Positions 41,646-50,320 of a stretch of 64,000 nt of DNA are shown here, in pieces. The stretch is from Paracoccus sp. SMMA_5_TC (GTDB lineage Bacteria; Pseudomonadota; Alphaproteobacteria; Rhodobacterales; Rhodobacteraceae). A program made the position numbers and the translations under genes. The first letter of the stretch is position 1. Each line of letters opens with the position of its first letter. A model generated the notes under the pieces. The model saw nothing but the letters and a program-made list of their open reading frames with translations, was not told where the DNA came from and searched no databases. Where the stretch lies: the NCBI RefSeq assembly GCF_009696685.2, contig NZ_CP102355.1, forward strand, positions 2,033,501 through 2,097,500, given 5' to 3'.

Positions 41646-42982
41646 GCTACGAGATGATCGCGCTGTTGATGTTCTCGACCATGCTGCTGATGATGATGAC
41701 CGGGCAGCGGGTGTTTGCGGTGATCGGCTTTGTCGCCGTGTTCTCGGCGCTGCTGCTGTGGGGCACCGGGGGCGAGCGGATGGGCTTTTCCTCGGCCATC
41801 AAGCTGATGAAATGGTATCCGCTGCTGTCGCTGCCGATGTTCGTGTTCATGGGCTATGTCATGAGCGAGGCGCGGCTGGCCGACGATCTTTACCGCATGT
41901 TCCACATCTGGTTCGGACGCGTGCGCGGCGGGCTGGCGATCGGGACCATCCTGCTGATGGTGCTGATTTCGGCGATGAACGGGCTGTCGGTGGCGGGCAT
42001 GGCCATCGGCTCGACCATCGCGCTGCCCGAGCTTTTGCGTCGGCATTACGACAAGCGCATGGTGACCGGGGTCATCCAGGCGGGGTCCAGCCTGGGCATC
42101 CTGATCCCGCCTTCGGTCGTGCTGGTGCTTTACGCCATGATCGCCCGCGCACCGGTTAGCGAATTGTGGCTGGCGGGGATCTTGCCGGGGCTGATGATGG
42201 CGGCGCTGTTCGTGCTGTTGATCGTCGTGCGCTGTGGGTTGCAGCCCGAACTGGGGCCGGCGATTCCCGAACAGGAACTTCAGGCGATCAGCCGGTCGGA
42301 AAAGATGCGCAGCCTGCGCGCTGGGCTGCTGCCTTTCGCGATCTTTGGCGGCATGATGCTGCCTTTCATCTATGGCTACACCTCGCTGGTGGAAAGCAGC
42401 GTGATCGGCGTGCTGATGACGGTGGCGGGCGCGGTGGCCAAGCGGCGCTTCAACCGCCAGGTGTTCGAGGTCGCCACCCGCAACACGCTGGGCATCACCT
42501 GCATGTTCATGTGGGTCATCCTGGCCGCGCTGTCCTTTGGCGCCGTGTTCGACGGGCTGGGCGCGGTCAAGGCGGTGGAAAACCTGTTCGTGCAAAAGCT
42601 GCACCTGTCGCCCTGGACCATCCTGATCCTGATGCAGCTGTCGTTCCTGGTCATGGGCATGTTCCTCGATGATACGGCGATGCTGGTCATCGTGGCGCCG
42701 CTGTATGTGCCGCTGGTCGCCAGCCTCGATTTCGGCATGCCGCGGGCGGATGTGCTGGTCTGGTATGGCGTGCTTTACACCATGACCTGCCAGATCGCCT
42801 ATCTGACCCCGCCCTTTGGCTACAACCTGTTCCTGATGCGCGCCTTTGCGCCCCGCGACATCACCATGGGCGACATCTATTCGTCGGTCTGGCCCTTTGT
42901 GCTGGTGATGGTGCTGGGGCTGGCGCTGATCATCGCCTTTCCACAGATCGCGCTGTGGCTGCCCAATCAGATCTATCCATAG
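41642..42982 (+). CDS. TRAP transporter large permease (DctM type)
   Basis: The 446-residue protein has about 12 membrane segments and DctM motifs such as SAMNGLSVAGMAIGSTIALPELLRR, split around GVIQAGSSLGILIPPSVVLVLY, and FLDDTAMLVIVAPLYVPL. It carries solute with sodium across the inner membrane. The binding protein gene follows 47 bases later, after a hairpin. The order Q-M-P is common. Confidence 0.95.
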   Translation: MSYEMIALLMFSTMLLMMMTGQRVFAVIGFVAVFSALLLWGTGGERMGFSSAIKLMKWYPLLSLPMFVFMGYVMSEARLADDLYRMFHIWFGRVRGGLAIGTILLMVLISAMNGLSVAGMAIGSTIALPELLRRHYDKRMVTGVIQAGSSLGILIPPSVVLVLYAMIARAPVSELWLAGILPGLMMAALFVLLIVVRCGLQPELGPAIPEQELQAISRSEKMRSLRAGLLPFAIFGGMMLPFIYGYTSLVESSVIGVLMTVAGAVAKRRFNRQVFEVATRNTLGITCMFMWVILAALSFGAVFDGLGAVKAVENLFVQKLHLSPWTILILMQLSFLVMGMFLDDTAMLVIVAPLYVPLVASLDFGMPRADVLVWYGVLYTMTCQIAYLTPPFGYNLFLMRAFAPRDITMGDIYSSVWPFVLVMVLGLALIIAFPQIALWLPNQIYP

Positions 42983-42983
42983 A

Positions 42984-43002
42984 GGTCCGGCCGAACCGGA
43001 CC
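42984..43002 (+). promoter_or_regulatory. Hairpin between TRAP permease and binding-protein genes
   Basis: GGTCCGG and CCGGACC pair around a CCGAA loop, just after the permease stop and 28 bases before the binding-protein ATG. With no T-run it is more likely to stabilise or process the mRNA than to end it, which would raise binding-protein levels. Confidence 0.45.
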
Positions 43003-43029
43003 CGAACCCACCACAGGAGAGGTAACATC

Positions 43030-44070
43030 ATGACGACTTCCCGACGTTCATTCCTGACCAAGGGCGCCATCGCCGGCGCCGCAACGATCGCAAGCCCCGC
43101 CGTGCTGCGCGCGCAGGATGTCATCAAGTGGCGCTTGCAGACCTATGCCGGGGCGGCGCTGGCCGAACAGGTGGTCAAGCCCGCCGTCGACCTGTTCAAC
43201 CGCCTGGCCGAAGGCCAGATGCAGATCGAACTTTACACATCGGATCAGCTGGTGCCGACGGGCGAACTGTTCCAGGCCATGCAGCGCGGCACCATCGACG
43301 CCGTGCAGTCGGACGACGATTCCATGGCCTCGCCGACCGAGGTCACGGTCTTTGGCGGCTATTTCCCGCTGGCGCTGCGCTATAGCCTGGATGTTCCGGT
43401 GCTGTTCAACAAATACGGCCTGAAACAGATATGGGAGGACGAATACGCCAAGGTCGGGGTCAAGCACATCTCGGCCGGTTCCTGGGATCCGTGCCACTTT
43501 TCGACCAAGGATCCGATCAACAGCCTGGCGGATCTGCGCGGCAAGCGCATCTTCACCTTTCCGACCGCGGGGCGCTTCCTGTCGCAGTTCGGCGTGGTGC
43601 CCGTCACCCTTCCTTGGGAGGATATCGAGGTCGCCGTCCAGACCGGCGAGCTTGACGGTATCGCCTGGTCGGGCATCACCGAGGTCTATACCGTCGGCTG
43701 GTCGAACGTGACCAATTACTTCCTGACCAACAACATCTCGGGCGCCTGGATCGGCCATTTCTTTGCCAACATGGACCGCTGGAACGCGCTGCCGCCCAAC
43801 CTGCAAGAGCTGATGGCGGTCTGCTTCGAATCCAGCCACTATTATCGCCAGCACTGGTATTGGGGCGGCGAGGCCGATCTGCGTATCAATGGCGGCAAGC
43901 TGAAACTGACCGCGATCCCGGACGAGGAATGGGCCCAGGTCGAAGAGGCGGCGGTGAAATTCTGGGACGAGATCGCCGCCGAATCCGAGGTCAAGGCCAA
44001 GGTCGTTCAGATATTCAAGGAATACAACGATCTGATGAAAAAGGCCGGGCGACCCTATCGCTACGGCTGA
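43030..44070 (+). CDS. TRAP transporter substrate-binding protein (DctP type), Tat-exported
   Basis: The 346-residue protein starts with a twin-arginine signal (SRRSFLTKGAIAGAATIAS, arginines 5 and 6) and a likely cleavage after RAQ near residue 25. The mature part has DctP features, such as LADLRGKRIFTFPTAGRFL and VQTGELDGIAWSGITEVYT. It captures the solute in the periplasm for the permease pair upstream. Relatives bind organic acids and related solutes; the ligand here is unknown. Start ATG 43030 follows GGAGAGG. Confidence 0.93.
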   Translation: MTTSRRSFLTKGAIAGAATIASPAVLRAQDVIKWRLQTYAGAALAEQVVKPAVDLFNRLAEGQMQIELYTSDQLVPTGELFQAMQRGTIDAVQSDDDSMASPTEVTVFGGYFPLALRYSLDVPVLFNKYGLKQIWEDEYAKVGVKHISAGSWDPCHFSTKDPINSLADLRGKRIFTFPTAGRFLSQFGVVPVTLPWEDIEVAVQTGELDGIAWSGITEVYTVGWSNVTNYFLTNNISGAWIGHFFANMDRWNALPPNLQELMAVCFESSHYYRQHWYWGGEADLRINGGKLKLTAIPDEEWAQVEEAAVKFWDEIAAESEVKAKVVQIFKEYNDLMKKAGRPYRYG

Positions 44071-44163
44071 AGCTGCTCCTGGCGGGGCTGCGACATGGGG
44101 CGTCCGGCCTGCGGGCGCCCCGGATATACCGAACGACACGGAACTGCTGCTGGGGAGAGGGCA

Positions 44164-45531
44164 ATGCCGGGCAATCTGACGCTTGAGGAACTGAAGGAAC
44201 TGGTCGACAGGGGCGATATCGACACGGTGATCGTGGCCGGCATCGACATGCAGGGCCGGCTGATGGGCAAGCGGTTCCATGCGCGTTTCTTTGTCGATGG
44301 CGGACATCACGAAACCCATTGCTGCAACTATCTGCTGACCGTGGACATGGAGATGTTCACCGTTCCGGGTTACAAATCGGCCAGTTGGGAAACCGGTTAT
44401 GGCGATTATGTCCTGAAACCCGACATGGCGACGCTGCGCCGCATTCCCTGGCTGCCGGCCACGGCGCTGGTCCTGGGCGATTTCCTGGACCATCACAGCC
44501 ATGCCGAGGTGGCGATCAGCCCGCGCGCCATCCTGAAGCGCCAGGTCGCCCGTGCCCGCGCCATGGGCTTCGAACCGATGATGGCGACCGAACTTGAATT
44601 CTACCTGTTCGAGAACAGCTATGACCACCTGCGCGATCATGGCTGCGAAAACCTGCGCCCGGTCGGCAGCTACAACGAGGATTACAACATTTTCCAGACC
44701 TCGAAAGAGGAAGACGTGATGCGCGCCATCCGCAACGGTCTTTACGGCGCCAACATCCCCGTCGAAAACACCAAGGGCGAGGCCGAGGTCGGCCAGGCCG
44801 AGGTGAACTATCGCTATTCCGACGCGCTGGACACCGCCGACAATCACGCGATCATCAAGACCGGGGTCAAGGAAATCGCCCATGCGGCGGGACGATCTGT
44901 GACCTTCATGGCCAAATACGATCACCGCCGCGCGGGTTCGTCGGCGCATATTCACCAAAGCCTGTGGGGCCTGGACGGCAAGCCCGCCTTTGTCGACCCG
45001 GGCCAGGAATACGGCATGTCGGCGCTGATGCAGCATTATCTGGCCGGGCAACTGGCCCATGCCACGGAAATCACCGCCTTTCTGGCGCCCTATGTCAACA
45101 GCTACAAGCGGTTCTGCGTGGGCATGTTCGCCCCCACCAAGGCGGTGTGGAGCGCCGACAACCGCACTGCGGGTTTTCGTGTCTGCGGGGCGGGCACCAA
45201 GGGGGTGCGGGTCGAATGTCGCATTCCCGGCAGCGACGTGAACCCGTATCTGGCCTGCGCGGCGCTGCTTGCTGCGGGGCTTGACGGTGTCGAACGCAAG
45301 CTGGCACTGGAACCCGAGATGAAGGGCGACATGTATGCCGCCCGCGACGCCCGCGAGATCCCGCGCAACCTGCGTGACGCGGCGGCGGCGCTTGACGGCT
45401 CGGCGTTCCTGCGCGCCGCGCTTGGCGATGATGTCGTCGAACACTATCACCACGCCGCGCAGTGGGAAATCGCCGAGGCCGACCGCGTGGTCACGGATTT
45501 CGAGCGTCAGCGGCTGCTCGAGCGGGCGTGA
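44164..45531 (+). CDS. Glutamine synthetase-like gamma-glutamyl ligase
   Basis: The 455-residue protein belongs to the glutamine synthetase superfamily, with TELEFYLFENSYD and the Mg/Glu sites in NIPVENTKGEAEVGQAEVNY, the ATP region GSSAHIHQSLW, and CRIPGSDVNPYLACA. It differs from housekeeping GlnA and resembles ligases joining glutamate to amines (PuuA, GmaS or ethanolamine-type). The tyrosine adenylylation loop of GlnA is not evident. Between a TRAP transporter and two dehydrogenases, it probably activates an imported amine. Confidence 0.88.
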   Translation: MPGNLTLEELKELVDRGDIDTVIVAGIDMQGRLMGKRFHARFFVDGGHHETHCCNYLLTVDMEMFTVPGYKSASWETGYGDYVLKPDMATLRRIPWLPATALVLGDFLDHHSHAEVAISPRAILKRQVARARAMGFEPMMATELEFYLFENSYDHLRDHGCENLRPVGSYNEDYNIFQTSKEEDVMRAIRNGLYGANIPVENTKGEAEVGQAEVNYRYSDALDTADNHAIIKTGVKEIAHAAGRSVTFMAKYDHRRAGSSAHIHQSLWGLDGKPAFVDPGQEYGMSALMQHYLAGQLAHATEITAFLAPYVNSYKRFCVGMFAPTKAVWSADNRTAGFRVCGAGTKGVRVECRIPGSDVNPYLACAALLAAGLDGVERKLALEPEMKGDMYAARDAREIPRNLRDAAAALDGSAFLRAALGDDVVEHYHHAAQWEIAEADRVVTDFERQRLLERA

Positions 45532-45578
45532 GGCCCCAGGTTTTTTCCGGGCCCATACCGGCCCGCATGAGGTGAAGA

Positions 45579-46958
45579 ATGAAACCGATCCAATTGATAT
45601 CGCCGGTGGATGGCCGGATCTATGCCGAACGCATGCCGCTGTCGCCCGAGGAGGCGCGCGCGGCCTGCGACCGGGCGCGCGCGGCGCAAAGGGACTGGGC
45701 GGCCCGACCGCTCGACGAACGCATCGCCCTGGTCAAGTCCGGTGTCGCACGGCTCAATGACATGGCCGATGTCGTGGTCCAGGAACTCGCCTGGCAGATG
45801 GGCCGGCCCACCCGCTACGGCGGGGAATTCGGCGGCGTCAATGCGCGCACCGATTACATGGCCAGCATCGCCGCCGAAACGCTGGCGCCGCTGATGGTCG
45901 AGGATTCGGCAAGCTTTCGCCGGTATCTGGCGCGCGAGCCGGTGGGCGTCGTGTTCATCATCGCGCCCTGGAACTATCCCTATCTGACCACGATCAACAC
46001 GCTGGTGCCGGCGCTGATCGCGGGCAATACGGTGGTGCTGAAACATGCCAGCCAGACCCTGCTGGTCGGCGAACGCCTGGCCGAGGCGTTTCACGCCGCC
46101 GGCATCCCCGAGGACGTGTTCCAGAACCTGGTGCTGGACCATGCCACGACGGAATCGCTGATCCAGGCACGAGCCTTCAACTTCATCAACTTCACCGGCT
46201 CGGTGGCGGGCGGCGCGGCCATCGAACGGGCCGCGGCCGGCACCTTTACCGGCCTGGGTCTGGAACTGGGCGGCAAGGATCCCGGCTATGTCCGCGCCGA
46301 CGCCAATCTGGATGCGGCCGTCGAGACGCTGATGGACGGCGCGATGTTCAATGCCGGTCAGTGCTGCTGCGGCATCGAGCGCATCTATGTTCACGAAAGC
46401 CAGTACGACGCCTTTGTGGACAAGGCCGTGGCCTGGGCCAACAGCCTCAGGCTGGGCAACCCTTTCGAGGCCGAAACGACCCTGGGCCCGATGGCGCATC
46501 GCCGCTTTGCGCAGGTAGTGCGCGATCAGATCGCCGAGGCGGTCGCGGCGGGGGCAAGGCCGCTGATCGACCCGGCCGCCTTCCCGGCCGATGACGGCGG
46601 CGCCTATCTGGCCCCGCAGGTGCTTGTGAATGTCGATCACTCGATGCGGGTCATGGTCGAGGAAAGCTTTGGCCCGGTGGTCGGCATCATGAAGGTTGCC
46701 AGCGACGACGAGGCGATCGGGCTGATGAACGACAGCCCCTATGGACTGACCGCCAGCATCTGGACCGAGGATTACGATACCGCCGCGCGCATCGGTGCCC
46801 GGATCCAGACCGGCACCGTCTTCATGAACCGCGCCGACTATCTTGACCCGGCGCTGTGCTGGACGGGCTGCAAGGATACCGGTCGCGGCACCTCGCTGTC
46901 CTATCTGGGCTTTCATTCGGTCACCCGGCCGAAATCCTATCACCTCAAGAAGGTCTGA
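45579..46958 (+). CDS. Aldehyde dehydrogenase
   Basis: The 459-residue NAD(P)-dependent enzyme has FIIAPWNYPY, the glycine motif NFTGSVAGG, general base Glu229 in LELGGKDP and catalytic Cys263 within GQCCCG, exactly 34 residues later as in the family. It would oxidise an aldehyde intermediate to the acid. It lies 47 bases after the ligase gene and five before the alcohol dehydrogenase gene, so it is probably the second oxidation step of the same route. Confidence 0.93.
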   Translation: MKPIQLISPVDGRIYAERMPLSPEEARAACDRARAAQRDWAARPLDERIALVKSGVARLNDMADVVVQELAWQMGRPTRYGGEFGGVNARTDYMASIAAETLAPLMVEDSASFRRYLAREPVGVVFIIAPWNYPYLTTINTLVPALIAGNTVVLKHASQTLLVGERLAEAFHAAGIPEDVFQNLVLDHATTESLIQARAFNFINFTGSVAGGAAIERAAAGTFTGLGLELGGKDPGYVRADANLDAAVETLMDGAMFNAGQCCCGIERIYVHESQYDAFVDKAVAWANSLRLGNPFEAETTLGPMAHRRFAQVVRDQIAEAVAAGARPLIDPAAFPADDGGAYLAPQVLVNVDHSMRVMVEESFGPVVGIMKVASDDEAIGLMNDSPYGLTASIWTEDYDTAARIGARIQTGTVFMNRADYLDPALCWTGCKDTGRGTSLSYLGFHSVTRPKSYHLKKV

Positions 46959-46963
46959 CCGCA

Positions 46964-48124
46964 ATGACGCACAGCGTTCCCAACCGGAACTGGTCCTATC
47001 CCACCGCCATCAAGTTCGGCGTCGGCAGGTTGGCCGAACTGGCCGAACACTGCCAGGCCGCCGGCATCCGCCGGCCGCTTCTGGTGACCGACCGCGCGCT
47101 GGCGGCGCTGCCGATCACCACCCAGGCCCTGGACGTGCTGGAGGCCGCCGGCCTTGGCCGCGCGGTCTTTGCCGAGGTTGACCCGAACCCGCACGAAGGC
47201 AACATGGCCGCCGGGATCGCCGCCTATCGCGAGGGCGGGCATGACGGGGTGATCTGCTTTGGCGGCGGCTCGGCGCTGGACCTGGGCAAGATGATCGCGC
47301 TGATGGCGCATCAGCCGCCAGAACTGAGCGTGTGGCAGCTTGAGGACATCGACGACTGGTGGACACGTGCCGATGCCGCGGCCATCGCGCCGATCATCGC
47401 GGTGCCCACCACCGCCGGCACCGGTTCCGAGGTCGGGCGCGCAGGCGTGCTGACCAACAGCGCAACACATAAGAAGAAGATCATCTTTCATCCGCGGCTG
47501 ATGCCTGCCATCACCATCTGCGATCCGGCGCTGACGGTGGGGATGCCGAAATTCATCACCGCCGGGACCGGCATGGACGCGCTGGCGCATTGCCTCGAGG
47601 CCTATTGCAGCCCGCATTATCACCCGATGAGCCAGGGCATCGCGCTCGAGGGGATGCGTCTGGTGTTCGAGAATCTGCCGCGCGCCTATGCCGCGCCCGA
47701 TGATCTGCAGGCGCGCGCCCACATGATGAGCGCGGCCGCCATGGGGGCCGTCGCCTTCCAGAAGGGGTTGGGCGCGATCCACAGCCTCAGCCACCCGGTC
47801 GGAGCGGTCTATAACACTCATCACGGCACCACCAATGCGGTGGTGATGCCCATGGTGCTGGATTTCAACCGCCCCGCGGTAGAAGAACGCATCGCCGCCG
47901 CCGCCGCCTATCTGGGAATTGCCGGGGGCTTTGACGGTTTCCGGCAGGCGGTGATGCAGCTGCGCGCCGATCTGGCCATTCCGCCCGATCTGACGGCGCT
48001 GGGTGTCAGGGCCGAGGATCTGGACATGTTGACCGACATGGCGCTTGAGGATCCGTCCTGCGGCGGCAACCCGGTCGAGATGACGCGCGACAACACCCGC
48101 GCGCTGTTCGAGGCCTGCATGTGA
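46964..48124 (+). CDS. Iron-containing alcohol dehydrogenase
   Basis: The 386-residue protein is a group III alcohol dehydrogenase. It has the nucleotide-binding CFGGGSALDLGKMIA, PTTAGTGSEVGR, and the metal ligands in GMDALAHCLEAY, IHSLSHPVGAVYNTHHG. It would oxidise an alcohol to the aldehyde used by the dehydrogenase encoded just upstream. Start ATG 46964 is five bases after the previous stop; the longer frame back to 46856 overlaps that gene and is not used. A terminator follows. Confidence 0.93.
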   Translation: MTHSVPNRNWSYPTAIKFGVGRLAELAEHCQAAGIRRPLLVTDRALAALPITTQALDVLEAAGLGRAVFAEVDPNPHEGNMAAGIAAYREGGHDGVICFGGGSALDLGKMIALMAHQPPELSVWQLEDIDDWWTRADAAAIAPIIAVPTTAGTGSEVGRAGVLTNSATHKKKIIFHPRLMPAITICDPALTVGMPKFITAGTGMDALAHCLEAYCSPHYHPMSQGIALEGMRLVFENLPRAYAAPDDLQARAHMMSAAAMGAVAFQKGLGAIHSLSHPVGAVYNTHHGTTNAVVMPMVLDFNRPAVEERIAAAAAYLGIAGGFDGFRQAVMQLRADLAIPPDLTALGVRAEDLDMLTDMALEDPSCGGNPVEMTRDNTRALFEACM

Positions 48125-48132
48125 CAAGCTGC

Positions 48133-48165
48133 CCCCGGCCTGCGCTGCGGGCCGGGGCCTTCTTT
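48133..48165 (+). terminator. Intrinsic terminator after the alcohol dehydrogenase gene
   Basis: CCCCGGCC (48133-48140) and GGCCGGGG (48150-48157) form an eight-base-pair stem with a nine-base loop, followed by CCTTCTTT. It closes the catabolic operon and faces the convergent cytochrome gene. Confidence 0.7.
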
Positions 48166-48205
48166 GACGAACATTCGGCACGCGTCCGCCGGACGCTCTG
48201 CCGCA

Positions 48206-48700
48206 TCACTGCTGCGGCAGGGTCACGCGATAGAAGGGGGCCTTGGCCTTTGCAGCGTCGGTCACCGGGACCAGCCTTTCGGTGGGGGTGGCGGGCAGGC
48301 TGCGCAGCCAGGTAATCAGCGCCTGCAAGTCCTCGGGCGTCAGCGCCGCGTAAGAGGTCGCCGGCATGATCGGCGCCAGCTTGTGCCCGTCGCGCGAAAT
48401 GCCGCCTATGATGGCCGCGGCGATTTCGGCATCGGTCCAGTCGCCAAGGCCCGAGGCATCGGGCGTCAGGTTCGGCGGCCAGAAGATGCCCATTCCCGGG
48501 ATCTCGAAGCCGACAGTGCCGCCGGACAGGGTGGCGCCGGCGACCGGGGCCCCATCCGGCCCGCGCGGCATGTGGCAGCCGGCGCAATCCATGATCGCGC
48601 CAAGATATGCGCCGCGCGCCAGCTGATCGGCCGCGTGGTCGGCGGCCAGGGCAGGGGTGGCGATGATGCCCAACAGCATCGGCAGTGCCAGGATCTTCAT
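48206..48700 (-). CDS. Periplasmic c-type cytochrome
   Basis: The 164-residue protein has a signal peptide ending ATPALAA and one haem motif CAGCH (Cys39, Cys42, His43). A probable axial methionine lies in LAPIMPATSY, with WTDAEIAAAIIGGI and LTPEDLQALITWLRSLP as in cytochromes serving membrane dehydrogenases. It follows the flavoenzyme gene on the same strand after 40 bases and is its likely electron acceptor. Confidence 0.88.
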   Translation of the reverse strand: MKILALPMLLGIIATPALAADHAADQLARGAYLGAIMDCAGCHMPRGPDGAPVAGATLSGGTVGFEIPGMGIFWPPNLTPDASGLGDWTDAEIAAAIIGGISRDGHKLAPIMPATSYAALTPEDLQALITWLRSLPATPTERLVPVTDAAKAKAPFYRVTLPQQ

Positions 48701-48740
48701 GGTTCTGCTCCTTTCAGATCATATCAAGCCCTTGGACGGG

Positions 48741-50096
48741 TCATTCGGCGGCCAGGGCGGTGGCAAACAGCGGCGTGCCGAACAGGCCGTCCGGATCGAA
48801 ACGGTTGCGCAGATCGGCCAGCCGCATCGCGGCCTCGGCCGAATGGCACGGCAAGGTGCCGCCGGGACGGTCCAGATCGCACAGGCCGGCATAGGCACCC
48901 TGCGCCAGCGGTGCCACATCGTCGCCCAGCCGATGCAGCCAGTCGGCGTTGCGCGCATCCTCGGCCGCATCCGTCCACAGCGCATAGACGGCGGCGAAAA
49001 TGCGGCCGTCGAGGCTGAAGGCGGCATCCAAAGGCAGCGGTGCAGCCTTGGGGGCCAGCGTCAGCACGGCAAAGCTGCGCTCGGATGGCGCGTGCGCCAT
49101 GGCGGCGACCATGCGCGCCAGCACCGCATCGAACCCGGCGTCGGACCACAGGGAATCGCTGCGATAGCGCAATCCGGCCGGGACCGAAGGTTCGGTTGCC
49201 TGGTAAAGCCCGGCCAGCGACGACGACATCGGGCCGATGGTTTCCAGTGCGGGCGGCGCGCCGAGGCCCAATTGCCGATGGATTTCAGCGGCAGAAACGG
49301 TGCTGTCGGCAAATACGGTGGCGATCGCGGCCAGCATCGGGCCTTGCGGGCCGGGGGTGACCTGGACCGTGAACTCGACCTCGGCCGGGGCGCGCGTCAT
49401 CGCCTGTTCGGCCCATTCCGCGACGGGGTGCGCCATGGTGCCCGGATAGACCCGGACCACCGTTTCGATGGCGGCCGGCGCCGGTTTCAAGGCCAGTTCC
49501 CAGTCCGTCACCACGCCGAAGAAACAGGGCCCGCCACCGCGCACGGCCCAGAACAGATCCGGGTTTTCGCGGGGCGAGGCGGTGACACAACGGCCATCGG
49601 CCAGCACCACACGGGCCGCCTTGACCAGGCCGCAGGCCATGCCCCAGGCGCCGCTGTTCCAGCCTACGCCGCCCGCCAGCAGATAGCCGCTCATCGGGAC
49701 GCTGGCGCAATGGCCCAGTGGAAAGCCCAGCCCATGCCGGTCCAATTCCTGAGCAAGCTGCAAATTCGTCACCGCCGGACCGATCCGGGCGCTGCGGCTG
49801 GCGGCGTCGATCTGCATCCCGGCCAGCGCGCCCAGGTCGATCACCATGTCGGCACGGGCGGCAACGCCGGTCATGTGATGGCCGCCGCCGCGGGGCGCGA
49901 CACTCAGGCCGTGGGCGGCGGCAAAGCGCACGCCGTGCTGCACATCCGCGACCGAAGCGGCGCGCAGGATGATCCGCGCCTGACGCGCGGGCTTGCGGCC
50001 GTTCCAGATCAGCCGGTCGTGATGGGCGGCAAAGGCGGGTTCATGCGCGGCAACCACACTGCCGGTGAGCTGACGACTGAGATGGTCGAGGTTCAT
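48741..50096 (-). CDS. FAD-binding oxidoreductase, berberine-bridge-enzyme type
   Basis: The 451-residue protein has the PCMH-type FAD domain (IILRAASVADVQHGVRFAA, APRGGGHHMTG with the histidine that can hold flavin covalently, and GYLLAGGVGWNSGAWG) and a C-terminal berberine-bridge tail ending NRFDPDGLFG. A cysteine in LGHCASVPMSG may give a second covalent link. Such enzymes oxidise alcohols, sugars or amines. No export signal is seen from ATG 50096. Start 50096 is preferred since residues upstream are low-complexity. The cytochrome gene follows. Confidence 0.85.
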   Translation of the reverse strand: MNLDHLSRQLTGSVVAAHEPAFAAHHDRLIWNGRKPARQARIILRAASVADVQHGVRFAAAHGLSVAPRGGGHHMTGVAARADMVIDLGALAGMQIDAASRSARIGPAVTNLQLAQELDRHGLGFPLGHCASVPMSGYLLAGGVGWNSGAWGMACGLVKAARVVLADGRCVTASPRENPDLFWAVRGGGPCFFGVVTDWELALKPAPAAIETVVRVYPGTMAHPVAEWAEQAMTRAPAEVEFTVQVTPGPQGPMLAAIATVFADSTVSAAEIHRQLGLGAPPALETIGPMSSSLAGLYQATEPSVPAGLRYRSDSLWSDAGFDAVLARMVAAMAHAPSERSFAVLTLAPKAAPLPLDAAFSLDGRIFAAVYALWTDAAEDARNADWLHRLGDDVAPLAQGAYAGLCDLDRPGGTLPCHSAEAAMRLADLRNRFDPDGLFGTPLFATALAAE

Positions 50097-50320
50097 TCCT
50101 GTCCTTTTCCCGGGCAGGGTGTGCCCGATATGCTGGCGGTCCGGCGCGGCGCGACGGCCCGGTTGGCGATGTCCGGCGCCTTGCGGGTTCGGCCGCCCCG
50201 GGGTCGGGGATTGCTGCACACCGCCTGTCGCCTTGGGCGCAGTGATACGCGCGCCGCAGGCTTCAGGCATGCTAAGTCTCTGGACAGGAAAGCGTAAAAT
50301 ATTGCTAAGCGGCTTTGGGC

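Noticed and set aside
43048-45453. 801-codon - strand frame opposite the TRAP binding protein and ligase genes
   Set aside because: The + strand genes match strong families along their full length; this is a shadow of codon bias.
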